From Porodaedalea pini (Eukaryota; Basidiomycota; Agaricomycetes; Hymenochaetales; Hymenochaetaceae), in contig NBAY01000033.1 of NCBI GenBank assembly GCA_002794775.1, positions 124,001 through 188,000 on the forward strand: 64,000 bases of DNA, given 5' to 3'. The notes beneath the pieces are model-generated. The model ran no database searches, was not told where the DNA came from, and saw nothing but the letters and a program-made list of their open reading frames with translations. Of this stretch, positions 26,467 through 38,528 are shown piece after piece. Every line of letters begins with the position of its first letter. The stretch's first letter is position 1. The position numbers and the translations under genes were made by a program.

Positions 26467-29400
26467 TCACGAAGGGTCCGCCGCCGCTACAAAAGTACCG
26501 AAGAACAGTGGATCCTGAAATATAGCTTGCCAGGCTTCCATATCCTGAGGTAGGACATCCTCTTCGCCCATTGATGCGGGCATATCGAAGTTCACATCGA
26601 AATCTGCGTTGACCATAGCCGTCGGCTCGAGCATCGACCAACTATCGAACGGCGACTGCGGCCCCAGATGCGCCTGAGTTAGCATTTGTGGATACCCAGT
26701 ATTGGCGTTGGAGCCTGAGACGTCGATATCATTAGTTCCATAGAAGGTGGAGAACTCACTGGGAACGTTTGTATTGGACGATGAGCTAGGATATGCGAGG
26801 GCAGGTGTATTATGAACTTGGCCTTGTCCATTATTTCGTTCGTCTCCGACACTCCCAGCAGAGAATTCCGTCGAACAAATCGAATGGAGGTAGATGTTCA
26901 TAAGCGACGAACCAATAGGCGCATTGTCCCTACTTGTTCCAAGTTGGGAATTATCTAACGATCCTCCCGAGGCGAGCGAGTGCGTGAAAGGTGTACGATA
27001 TTGTGCCGACGGCTGAAGCAACTCCAGGCCCATATCTTCCGACTGTGCAGTTGTAAATGTCGGTAGAGAGGCACTGTCTCCGTGCGGGGTGCGGTTCACT
27101 TGCTGGGAAAAGCTGCTGCTCTTTTCGCTCTGTCCAGAACTCAGATTACTCCCTCGTCCAGGTAGAGGAACGAAGCCAAGGATGCCTGCACCTTGATCAG
27201 AGGAAGTTGTAGACACGCCTTCAAATGACGCAGAATAAGCCTTTGATGCGGAAGAAGACGTATCCAATCGGGCGCCTGGAAGCGTTGGAATATCCATAGG
27301 GTCGGACATTGGCCTAGGTATACGATCAGAAGTATACGCAAAGCCTTTTTGCGTGTTCCGCTTCGTGGCTTTCGTAGAGTTAAGCTCTTTCTCAAGTTCA
27401 CGCTCAAGTGTTCGAGTCACTGCTATCGAAGGCTCGCAAGATGACATCCTACTTTCATATCTTAAGAGTGCATTCTGAGCTTGTTCGCGCAGTTGTAGCA
27501 GTATAGGCTATTCATTTCACGAGAAAACGTGTCAGCTAAACGCACGACAAAGACGATGTGATCGAATTAGACATACCAAAACGCCTTTAACCAAAGGGTG
27601 CTTTTGCACCTTCATAAACATCGTGATAGCGAGGTTGAGCTCAGCATATGCTTGGGACGCGAGTGCTGAAGATGATCCACATGTGGCGATCGAACCAAGC
27701 ATAATACCAGCAGTGAGCGCGAACGACCAAATCGGCCAAAGGCGCAACAAAAAATGCGCTCTACTATCGAACTGCTCGCGAATGATACGCAGCATAGATG
27801 CTGCACTGCGGAATACCGCCAAAAAGGAAGGGGCGAAACGACGCATTGGATTAACCGAGTCTTCGATCATTGCGCGCGAGAAGAAGTTTCTATGAAGCAA
27901 AAGAAGTGCTTGGGAAATATGAAGTGAAAGCTGTCAGGATTATCCTTGACTTATGTCCAGTGACAAACGAAGCTTACAAGTGTCTTCCAGCAAAACCAGC
28001 TGAATTCTACTCACTGCGTTTCCATCGCTGCTGTGATATGACTGTGTTTCACGAATGCTGAGGATTAAGTCGAAGAGCTGATGAGGGCCAAAGTCACGAA
28101 TCCTTCGGTCCAGCGATAATATCTCCGAATACTTCACAGCGTGAACCGAGCCAAGTGTAGACACAATGTCTACCAGCACTTCTTTGACAAATCGGTGACG
28201 CATTCTCCAGACTGATACAATTTCAAATCAGCTTGCCGAGAGTAAAAACAATAAAGAGGCACGCACAACTTGGTACTTCAGTGCCATCTTCACTGAGAGT
28301 CGCTTCCGTATCTTCCGGGAACTCGCAGTCAACAACTGAAGGAGTGAACGTGGTTGGCCTTCCGGAGCCAATGCTCTGGTCGAGATGTCAGATTATCATA
28401 AGTTCCAGAATCTATAATGGTATCGTACTTTCCACGCGTCAGCCGTGTAAAGTTCCCAAAATATCTGTCTCTTGCGCTGGACGAGCTTAGGAGAAAGCTT
28501 GAAGTGCACGGGGTCCCGATCTATCATATTAGTGTCAGAAAGGATTTAATTGAATGGTCAGCGCTTATTCAAGCTGATCTGAACAGCAGCACGAGTTAAC
28601 GTTTTACATAAAAAATAAAGAATAGAAGACATACGCTAGCAGCGAGCGACATGGAAAAACTGACGCACCGTCTTGTGATCTCTTCCGACATGAAGCAAGC
28701 TCATACACTCCAATGAGCGCGATGGCTTGCACGGCATGTAGGCTAACTCCGTTGAAGACCGGTTTGAGGCTGACTGCAGTCCGTGCAAGGTGGTAGTACA
28801 GTTCTCCCTCCTCATTCAGGGGTGCGAGCGTCAGATCCGCGACCGCACCGCAGGCGAACACTGCAAGTAACAGTGCAAGAATGTGTGGATCTGTAGACGG
28901 GGCCTCACCGAACGCGTTGCTCTGTGATGAACCAGGGCTGCTCGCATTGGATGCAGATTGTCGCCTTCGGTAAACATCGGGAATGACATCTTCTACAATC
29001 TGCTCGCGGTCGACTGGTTGGAAGTACCACGAGAGGTTTTCCGAGTAAGCTTCGACGAGTGCGGATGCTCGTGCATATGAGGGAAGCTTCTCTTCTATGA
29101 GCGCTTGGATATCTTGCACAGGGAGGTAGAGGGGGGTGAAAGGGAATGTCTTGCTGAGATAAGAGATAGGTGCCGGGAAAGATGAGTCTGAGTCTGGTTT
29201 GGGATCAAAGGCTTCCGAGGATCCAAGATGGTCCTTTGCGATGGTCAGATTCGAGATTTCGGAAAAGCAGCATTCAAAAACGTACGGCAAGTATCATCTA
29301 CGACGCATTGTAAGCAAGACGTAAAGATAGATTCAAATCAAGATACACACTGACACTCCAATGTACGACTCTGTTCCTTTTTCCGAGACCGCCAACGTCC

Positions 29401-29976
29401 CAAAGGAGTCAATCAGTTCCGCGTAGAGAACATCACTTTCTTTCTCTGGCTGGAACGGAGGGACGACACCGCTTTTGATCTCTAAAAGGCCTTTCGCAAG
29501 CAGCGGGTGTGGCTCGTTTGAAGCAATGCTGTGCGACATCTGTAGCGCGTCTTCTAGTAGACAAATGCGCTTACTCATCTCCGAGAGCTTGTGGCGAAGA
29601 CCATCGGAGCTTGACTTGCCAATGATTATTGCTTTTTTGGTGGCCAGTGTACCTGGGCAAACGCGTTAAAGGACGTGTTACGACGTTTTGCAAAACGTAC
29701 ATACTGTTCGGACAGAGATTCTGACGACCTCTCCGTACGCAAGTACTGCAAGGAATCTACGTATCCTCTGTAGGATTCGACACGGTCTTTAATTATAGAT
29801 CAAGCACGTACAGTTCTGTCGCATTTTTGCTTGTGTCTGTGATAAGATAAATACAGGTCCGGAAGACGCCACATCACAATAACTCACCGACGACACTCTG
29901 CGCAGGCTCTTTCGCCACGAGCGCGTCGAGCCTCGAGCGTTTCCTTGGCCCGCGCATTTTTCTGTGGAGGTGGCAT
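26467..29976 (-). pseudogene. Zn2Cys6 transcription factor, tandem copy 1 (probably inactivated)
   Basis: Twelve exon-like blocks: 29888-29976, 29812-29836, 29705-29756, 29351-29652, 29286-29297, 28635-29233, 28569-28578, 28429-28520, 28267-28375, 28015-28211, 27577-27930 and 26467-27507. The N-terminus has an intact Gal4-type cluster split over three exons, CAECRRHKQKCDR then IPCSTC then VRRGRQNLC. A coiled linker (LSEMSKRICLLEDAL) and the fungal-specific regulator domain (PF04082-like) follow, with FWELYTADAWK, FPEDTEATL, LDRRIRDF and ALLLLHRNFF. The tail is Ser/Asn-rich and ends in an acidic patch. Compared with copy 2, exon 6 has a 13-bp deletion that shifts frame, and the donor after the 10-nt exon reads AT instead of GT. 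Both lesions should destroy the protein unless splicing compensates. DNA binding is a family expectation; the target genes are unknown. Confidence 0.72.
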
Positions 29977-31186
29977 CCAATGTTGTTCCTCGAGACAATC
30001 CTGCTGTTGGTTTCTTTATGTAAACGCTTTGATGATCCGTCTGAACGCCGCGGTCACCTGACAACCCTGATATTATTCATCTGCTTCGAATGATAATATT
30101 CTAAGAGCACAAAAGCCCTTCATTCGGAGCGCTGTAGGACTCCCAAACGAAGAATCGCTGGCCTCCTTCCATCCTTGATGCACTGCTGCTGCCGCCCTCT
30201 TAAGACATCCGGACACCGCCTACAACACGTCTTGTGTACGGTCGCCTGTGTACGTCCTGATCCATAGTTCGGCTTGAAGCGTACGTTCGGATTGCGGGCT
30301 TTAAATTAGAAGGGCGCGGGGACGGTGAAGGTGACAAGAGCCTGAGTGTGCGTTAGTCAGAAAATCTATATCGCTTCCTTCCACAATCTTTAGTATTATC
30401 TATGGTGTGAGTAAGGTCCCGTTGTAAAAATTGGGGTCGTTCGTATCAAGGAGAAGGGACCATGGGCTGAGAGCCTGAAGCTTGAATATTCTGTAGTGGG
30501 TAGAGGCAACAACTGCTTGCTAAAATACTGTAGTGTCTATTTGTAGTTGTTTATAAATCGCCGTATCGAGTGCTGTATACATCTCAGATGTTCTGCATCC
30601 CAAGCAGTTTCTTGGGCTCATTTTCAACTGCGACCCATATACTTTAAGTGATGAGGCTGTCTGAACTTGTTTCTTCTGTGATGCTTTTGTGGTGTTTTTT
30701 TAATTTTAATTTCTTATTATTTGTCATTTTGATACTCAGCGCTGCTACAAGCCAGGTAAGGCAAAAATAGAAATTCCGCCGTGAAGACATCCCAAGGAGA
30801 GAAAATCTGGACAGATGGTATCCATCTTGATGGAGTAGACCCGTGCAGAGGGTGAAGAGGCGGAAGCAGGGTAGTAAGGTCAGAATGTGAGTTAGTTGTA
30901 GAACGCGCCAAACACGACTACATAGAAATATCCACTTAGTATCATGCTAAAACCAAGGGCTTGAAGTGATAAGCGCCGCTGCGTCGTACAGCGAGTAACA
31001 CCCGTGTTTTTCTGTGAATAGAAATCAGCACAGTTTCATACATGAAGGCGTAACTACCATCTATTCTAACTATATTGACAATATTCGACAATGTAATCTG
31101 TGCGGACAAGGAGTAAAAATGCTAGACGTACAAAGGATCACGAACAAAAGCCAAGATTATATGAGCATCAAATCGATGCAGTCTAT
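29977..31186. other. Spacer between the two transcription factor copies
   Basis: Holds the promoter of copy 1 (about 29977-30065, similar to the sequence before copy 2) and the 3' flank of copy 2 (about 30810-31186, similar to 26035-26466). The remaining sequence is unique and shows no gene. The repeat unit therefore includes about 90 bp upstream and about 400 bp downstream of the gene. Confidence 0.6.
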
Positions 31187-34100
31187 TCACGAAGGATTTC
31201 TATTGCCGTCCGCCGCCGCGACGGAAGTACCGAAGGAGAGTGGATCCTGCAAGATGGCTTGCCAGGCTTCCATATCCTGAGGTAGGACATCCTCTTCGCC
31301 CATTGATGCGGGCATATCGAAGTTCACATCGAAATCTGCACTGACCATAGCCGTCGGCTCAAGCATCGACCAACTATCGAACGATGACTGCGGCCCCAGA
31401 TGCGCCTGAGTTAGCATTTGTGGATACCCAGTATTGGCGTTGGAGCCTAAGATGTCGATATCATTAGTTCCATAGAAGGTGGCGAACTCATTGGGAACGT
31501 TAGTATTGGACGATGAGCTAGGATATGCGAAGGGAGGTATATTATGAGCCTGACTCTGTCCATTATTTCGTTCGTCTCCGACACTCCCAGCAGAGAACTC
31601 CGTCGAATAAACCGAATGGAGGTCGATGTTCATCAGCGACGAACCAAAAGGCGCATTGTCCCTACTTGTTCCAAGTTGGGAATTTTCTAACGATCCTCCC
31701 GAGGCGAGCGAGTGCGTGAAAGGTATATGATATTGTGTAGACGGCTGAAGTGACTCTAGGCCCTTATTTTCCGACTGTGCAGTAAATGCCGGTAGAGATG
31801 CACTGTCTCCGTGCGGGGTGCGGTTCACTCGCTGGGAAAAGCTGCTACTCTTTCTGCTGAGCTCAGAGCTCGGATTGCTCTTACGTCCTGGTAAGGACGC
31901 GACGCCCAGCGTATCCGCACCTTGGCGAGGAGACCCTTCAGACGGTGATGCAGAAGATGTACTCCATCGCGTTACAGGCAGCGACGCATTGTCCATCAAG
32001 TCGATTCTCGGCCCAAGCAGATGACCAGAACTGCCCTCAAAAGCAGCATTGGACTCTTTCTCGAGTTCACTCTCTGGTGTTCGGGCCACTACTACTGAAG
32101 GCTGGTGAGATGGAATCTCGCTTCCATGTCTCAAGAGAGCCTGATGTGCTTGCTCGCGCAGTCGAAGCAGGATAGGCTATGCATTTCGTGAGAAAACGCT
32201 TCAACTAGGCGCTAGAATTAAAAGTTTCATGGTTAAATATAAACGTACCAGTCCAACTTTGACCAGAGGGTGCATGTGCACCTTCGTGAAGATCGTGATA
32301 GTGAGGTTCAGTTCGGCGTACGCTTGAGAAGCGAATGCTGAGGTTGATCCATACGCGGCGACCGAACCAAGCATAAGAGCGCCGGTGAGTGCGAACGACC
32401 AAATCGGCCAAACCCGCATCAAGAACTGAGCACTGCTATCGAACTGCTCGCGAATAGTGTGCAGCATCGATGCTGCACTGCGGAATGCCGCCAAAAAGGA
32501 AGGGGCGAAACGGTTCCTTGTTGGATTGACCGGGTCTTCGACCACTGCACGAGCGAAAAACACTCTATGCAACAGAAGGAGTGCTTGATGAATATGAAGT
32601 GAGAGCTGTCAGGACTATCCTTGACTCGTGCTCAGTAACGAACGAAACTTACACGTGTCTTTTAGCAAAATCATCTGAATTCTACTCATCGCATTTCCTA
32701 CGCTAGTATCGTGTGACTGTGATTCGCGGGTGTTGAGGACCAAGTCGAAGAGCTGATGAGGGCCGAAGTCACGAATCCTTCGGTCCAGCGATAATATCTC
32801 CGAATACTTCACAGCGTGAACCGAGCCGATTGTGGACACAATATCTACCAGCACTTCTTTGACAAATCGGTGACGCATTCTCCAGACTGATGCAATTTCA
32901 TATCAGCTTACCGAGGGTAAAAACAACAAAGAGACACGCACAGCTTGGTACTTCAGTGCCATCTTCACTGAGAGTCGCTTCCGTATCTTCCGGGAACTCG
33001 CAGTCAACAACTGAAGGAGTGAACGTGGTTGGCCTTCCGGAGCCAATGCTCTGGTCGAGATGTCAGATTATCTAAGTATCAGAATCTATAATGGTGTCGT
33101 ACTTTCCAAGCGTCAACCGTGTAAAGTTCCCAAAATATCTGTCTCCTGCGTCGGACGAGCTTAGGAGAAAATTTGAAGTGGGCAGGGTCTCGATCTATCA
33201 TATATACAACAAGCCTTAGTGTCAGAAAGGAATTGAATTGTACGGACACCACTCACTCAAACCAATCTGACCAACAGAAAGAAGTTAGAACACTACATAG
33301 ATAGAAAATGGGAGACGTACGCTAGCAGCGAGCGATGCAGAAAAGCTGACCACCTTCCATGTGCCCTCTTGCGAGTTCGATCCCCGACATGAAGCGAGCT
33401 CGTACACTCCAATGAGCGCGATGGCTTGTACGGCATGTAGGCTAACTCCGTTGAAGACCGGTTTGAGACTGACTGCTGTCCGTGCAAGGTGGTAGTACAG
33501 TTCTCCCTCCTCATTCAGGGGTGCGAGCGTCAGATCCGCGACCGCACCGCAGGCGAACACTGCAAGTAACAGTGCAAGAATGTGTGGATCTGTAGACGGG
33601 GCCTCACCGAACGCGTTGCTCTGTGATGAACCAGGGCTGCTCGCATTGGATGCAGATTGTCGCCTTCGGTAAACATCGGGAATGACATCTTCTACAATCT
33701 GCTCGCGGTCGACTGGTTGGAAGTACCACGAGAGATTTTCCGAGTAAGCTTCGACGAGTGCGGATGCTCGTGCATATGAGGGAAGCTTCTCTTCTATGAG
33801 CGCTTGGATATCTTGCACAGGGAGGTAGAGGGGGGTGAAAGGGAATGTCTTGCTGAGATAAGAGATAGGTGCCGGGAAAGATGAGACTGAGTCTGGTTTG
33901 GGATCAAAGGCTTCCGAGGATCCAAGATGCCCCTTTATAATGGTCAGTTTCAAAAGTCAGAAAAGCAGTGTTCAAAAACGTACGGCAAGTACCATCTACG
34001 ATATATCATAAGCAAGAAGCAGAAACGAGTTCAGATAAAGATACGCACGTCGGCACCTCCGATGTATGACTCTATTCCTTTTTCCGAGACTGCCAAAGTC

Positions 34101-34678
34101 CCAAAGGAGTCAGCGAGCTCCTCATAGAGAAAGTCACTCTCGCTCTCTGGCTCGAATTTCTGGACAATGCCACTTTTGATCTCGAGAAGGTTCCCTACAA
34201 GCAGTGGGTGTGGTCCGCTTGAATGGAAGCTGTGCGAAATCCGAAGTGCGTCTTCCAATTGACGAATGCGCTTACTCATTTCCGACAATTTGTGACGCAA
34301 GTCATCTGAGTCTGCATTGTCATCTTTTATTGATTTTTCGGTTACCCGTGTCTCTGGGCAATACGTGTTAAAAGGCGCATTGAGACACTTTGTTAAACCT
34401 ACATACCGTTCGGACAGAGTCTTTGACATCCTCTCCGCACGCAATTACTGCAAGGGATCTATTTATCTGAAGGTTTACAGACAACCTATTAGTATGGAAC
34501 GAACACGTACATTTCTATCGCATTTTTGCTTATGCCTTCGATAATCAGATAAATATGAATACAGAAAGCACAACACTATAATAGCTCACCGACGACACTC
34601 TGCGCAGGCTATATCACCACGTGCGCGTCTAATCTCGAGCGTTTCCTTGCCCCGCGCGCTTTTCTGTGATGGCGGCAT
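31187..34678 (-). CDS. Zn2Cys6 fungal-specific transcription factor, tandem copy 2
   Basis: Predicted exons: 34590-34678, 34511-34535, 34407-34458, 34049-34353, 33984-33995, 33321-33932, 33257-33266, 33103-33194, 32942-33050, 32702-32886, 32249-32605 and 31187-32176 (about 945 aa). All junctions keep frame. The ATG at 34678 gives MPPSQK. The zinc cluster has Cys25, 28, 35, 41, 44 and 53 and is followed by a basic linker and a short coiled coil (RHKLSEMSKRIRQLEDAL). The PF04082-like domain spans roughly residues 180-620. The 10-nt exon supplies IGL of the SLAAS-IGL-NRDP motif, which supports its reality. The weak point is exon 10: the donor matching copy 1 reads ATGAGT, and I used GTAGGA 12 bp upstream. 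If that donor fails, this copy is also damaged. The product is a nuclear DNA-binding regulator by family; its targets are unknown. Confidence 0.72.
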
Positions 34679-34833
34679 CGGACAATGTTCCTGCCTAGGG
34701 CCCTAGCCTTCTCTTGGTGTCTTTATGTAATATTCTTTGCTGATCCGTCTTAAACGCCTGCCGTTAAGATTCGTGGTGGCGTGCCGACTCCGATCTGCTT
34801 TCTCCGCCCAAAATTTTTCGTAACAAATCACTA
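34679..34833. promoter_or_regulatory. Upstream region of transcription factor copy 2
   Basis: Roughly 90 bp next to the ATG is similar to the region before copy 1 (shared TCTTTATGTAA and TGATCCGTCT words). The similarity then ends just before the TIR element at 34834, which is therefore absent from copy 1's promoter. Confidence 0.45.
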
Positions 34834-35493
34834 CAGTCAAAGACGCGTCCTTTAAACAGGAACGTTCCTTTGAACACTTCACAGTTTCTTCCGCAACACA
34901 CAATTTCTGACCTTCAAAAAATTATGGTAGGTGTATATGTAGTAGGACTATATATTTGCCAAGTCTCATAGAAATATGTTGAGTAGTTAAATTCAAATAA
35001 ATCAAAAACCATGAAAAAACAGAGCAGGATTTGCGCAACCTGTGTTGTGCAAATTTGTTTCTATTATTTCTTGCCTAATATTTCTTTAATAAATCTCAGT
35101 AAATGATGAAAAACTATCTTGGTTATCTTTTGAATGGTTTTTTGTGGCAAAAGGATGCAATGTATAATTTATGGATGGCAGAAAGTGCCGGGAGGTCCTG
35201 AAATGTGACGAACAAGTAAGGTAATGGGATGACATAAAATGTTACCTTGCCGATCCAAGCTTACAAACAGTGTAGTCTCACGGGTGTTCAAAGGAGTGGT
35301 TTCCGAGTCATAAAGCCTGTTTTTTTCTTGCCTTCAAATCAATTTCACTTACATACTTCAGGGCTCAAAAAAATTCAAGTAGATACTTTTGATACGGATC
35401 TCAACATTCATGTAAAAATTTAGTGAAAGAATGTTGTGTAGACATTTCGCGGAAGGAATCCAAGTTGGTGTTCAAAGGACGCGTCTTTGACTG
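34834..35493. mobile_element. Short TIR element (MITE) with TA target duplication
   Basis: The ends are inverted repeats starting CAGTCAAAGACGCGTCC. The left end is at 34834-34857 and the right end is its complement at 35470-35493, with one mismatch in about 24 bp. Both ends are flanked by TA (34832-34833 and 35494-35495). The 660-bp body is clearly more AT-rich than its surroundings and has no transposase frame. TA duplication and a CAGT start are features of Tc1/mariner/pogo-type elements, so it is probably a non-autonomous member. It sits between the two divergently transcribed genes. Confidence 0.75.
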
Positions 35494-35656
35494 TACGTGT
35501 CACAGCCTTTCATTCAAGTTTACAATAGGGATTACCTCATTCTTCTGTTACCTTCTAACGGCGCCCTTATCAGTTTCCGCAGCTCGCCTCGTAAAACGGC
35601 CGTGATGAGCGTTGGCATGTTCGACTCTGCGCGTACGGCAGGAATGGGTGCGTACG

Positions 35657-35687
35657 TGCAGCTTGTCTGCAATGCAGACAAGCTGCA
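35657..35687. repeat. Perfect 31-bp palindrome
   Basis: Two 15-nt arms starting TGCAGCTTGTCTGCA are exact reverse complements, separated by a single A. The palindrome lies about 280 bp upstream of the ATPase start codon, so it could be a dimeric protein site or a cruciform/hairpin. No function is shown. Confidence 0.8.
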
Positions 35688-35969
35688 TGCAGACTCTGCA
35701 TGCATCTCGTTGATTACGGGCTTCAGAACAGCTCGGGGATAGCGGAGTGTCTCAAAAGCGGGAGACAGTCAGCGTTGATTTGACATGCTTTATAGATAGA
35801 TACGAGCATTCATGCCAAAGAAACGTGAGCCAGTGGGAACTTTGAAATGTGAAGAGTCGAGTACTCCACGTGATGAGCGCTCGCTTCACGTGCGCACCTT
35901 CTTGAGCGCTGCACGTTATACGTGTTAGCGCCCACTACAACACGCTTTCTGCTGAAATTGGAACCTTGA

Positions 35970-38528
35970 ATGCGCCCACTCCTTTATTTTTCTTCAGATG
36001 CATTCAGAACAGCCATAATCCCTGTCGTCCGTAGCCACATCATCCGACGTCAACCACCGCCTGCGGCACATTTTGCACTTCCTACTAGGACATGGACGCG
36101 AGTTCTTTCGACGCAAGGAGGGTCGGAAAGGATATCAAACGAGAGGAAGGACGGTGTTCAAAAGAGAGATAAAGCAAGCGAGTCAGAGCCTGACGAGCGT
36201 TATGATGATCTATCGTTACCTGTCGCCTTTCCCGGAAGCCCTGGTGGTCAAGGAGGTGCGGGTGGCGGCGGTCTATTTCGTATAACCAAATCACCGCTCT
36301 TCGATGCAGCGTTGACGACAATCATCGGTCTTGGAATGGGTAAGTGTGCTCATCAGCCTCTACCACTAGATTCGCCTGACAATGGGATGATGCAGTCTTC
36401 GTGGGCGGCGTTGCATACATTAACTGGTACAAATGGAATGTCCTCGAGAAAGTGAGCCTAAAGCTCATAATACACGAAAAACGTCAATATTGATATCTGG
36501 GAACATAGATGGAGAAGGCCTTTGATCCCGGATACGACCCTGCTCTTGAAATCGCATCGAATGCTAAGGCTGGTGGCCACAGCTTTGCATCGGATGAGCA
36601 GGATGTCGAGCATCTACGTCGGCAGGAGCAAGATCTGGTGGACCGCATTATCTCTGGACAAGAGAAGGGCCATTATTATATGCTACTGGGATCCAAGGTA
36701 TGTTCATTCGCCTGCCTAACCTGCTAAATGCCAATGCCTATTGAAGACCAGGGCGCGGGAAAAACGACTATGGTCTATGATGCAATGATGAAGATCAGTG
36801 CAGATGGCGTGGCAGTTTGCGACGCCCACCCCGACCTTGAGGTCTTCCGCCTGCGCCTCGGGAAAGCGCTGAACTACGAATTCAACGAGGACACGCAAAC
36901 CGGATTGTTTCAGAGGCGGGATCCCCGTGAAGGTCAGCGAAGGCGCTTGACACGCATTTATAGTTGCTGATTGGCTCTTCGTAGGAGGCGCTGCTTTGGA
37001 CATTGAAAGAGGTATTTCACTAAACAAGCCTTGCTCCGAATTACTGACTGTCATCTACAGCTTTGAATAAGCTTGAGAAAGTCGCACTACGCCGCGCACG
37101 GAAAACCGGAAAACCACTTGTTCTAGTCTTTAATAACGTACATTTCTTCCAGCATACGGATGAGGGGCGCAATATGTTACTACAACTACAGCAGCGCGCC
37201 GAGTCATGGGCTGAAAGTCGTAAGTTCGGATTTATTGCCACAATAAATTATTTATCGACTGAAACTTTGTTTAGGGATTATGACAATGGTCTTCAGCAGG
37301 TAAAATGCGCTCTCGCCCTTCTACAAGGCCGCTCTAAAATTGCATTGCTAGCGATGATTTTTGGCCATACCTCGTGATGCGTGCGTCTAACTATTCCCCT
37401 ATTGGTCAGGCATTCACGTTATAAAGCATCATAGGCAAGAGCGCAAGTCGTATGCTGACGCTATCCATCTACGACCTCAAGAAGAACGAGGCGCTACAGG
37501 CTGCACGGCGCCTCCGACGTGCACATGTACATCCGCTCAGGCACCCCAATGAGCCGATTGAGGACGCAGACACTTTCAACCGCACGCTCGCGTTCGTCGG
37601 CGGGCGCCTTTCGTTCCTCAGCAAGGTCACGAAGGCGGGCGACATGGTCGAATACGCGAAAAATATGGTACGCACGGAAAAGGGCTGGTTGCTCAGCCAG
37701 ATCGGGCTCATTCCCGACCATGATGATGATGTCATGGATGAGGTGCGTTGCATTTGCTGCTGAGCATGGTATGTTATGCGAATGAGCTGGTCTAACGCGA
37801 TGCAAATCGAATTTCTTTTTTTGTAGCAAAAATGGAGCTCATGTTCTTGGCTCCTTTTGCGAGAATTTGTGAAGCTTCATAATGAGCATGAGGAGAGCCA
37901 TGCGGCTGAGGGAAAGAAGTGTGACGACTTTTTCCTTCCGTCGGTTTCATATGTGCGTATCTACCATCTTCATATGACCAACTTAAATTACTCAGCGCAA
38001 ATGCCCTTTCTTAACATAATTCGCAGGATAAAGCCAGGCAACTCATGACTCGGACTGACTTCATAGACGGTGTGTTCCTTTACTGCTTCTTTTCGATGGG
38101 TCATTCTGACCTAGATATTATGTGTGCTAGATCTGGACCGAAATAACATCATCTCCATAGACGTACGTTCCTTGCAATTCCAGGTCTCCTCTTGCCTCCT
38201 CCGAACTCAACGCGGGATCCATCTAGGTCAACTATAACGTCCGTCCAGACTCCATGGTTGTCTTGCAGGCCGCGAAAGAGGTCGTCGAGATGCCCGGCTT
38301 TGATGAGCTGCTCGACGACGTCCGCGACCGCATTGATGAGATCGAGAGTCTGCATCGTACGAGGGAACTTACTGTACGTAATTTCACATTGTCTGCTCTA
38401 GATCCTTTTGGCAGAGATGCAGAACAGCTAACATGTTGATCTCGATCTTCTAGTTCAAGGACGTTTCGGCTGGCGACCGGATACGACTAGTCGTCGATAA
38501 GGGCGGTGCCCAGCTTGTAGAGGGATGA
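35970..38528 (+). CDS. Mitochondrial membrane-anchored P-loop ATPase (AAA_16/Yme2-like region), 14 exons
   Basis: Exons: 35970-36339, 36396-36451, 36509-36697, 36752-36932, 36985-37011, 37061-37219, 37275-37299, 37352-37380, 37435-37742, 37827-37952, 38027-38069, 38131-38162, 38227-38373 and 38454-38528 (588 aa). All junctions are GT-AG and in phase. The first 50 residues are Arg-rich and nearly free of acids, like a mitochondrial presequence. One membrane helix spans about 112-134, followed by a charged segment. Walker A is GSKGAGKT at about 203-210. The Walker B position reads LVLVFNNVHFF at about 294-304, with Asn instead of Asp/Glu. Later blocks include FSSDDFWPYL, WLLSQIGLIP and IDVNYNVRPDSM. 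The fold resembles fungal ATPases related to the inner-membrane protein Yme2/RNA12. Role and substrate are unknown, and hydrolysis may be weak. The gene shows no damage. Confidence 0.85.

Noticed and set aside
27937..27983. GTAAGC/GTAAGT donor after EDTC/KDTC in both transcription factor copies
   Set aside because: Looks like a good donor in both copies, but with the CTGACAG acceptor it puts the next exon (ALLLLHRNFF) out of frame. An earlier donor keeps phase.
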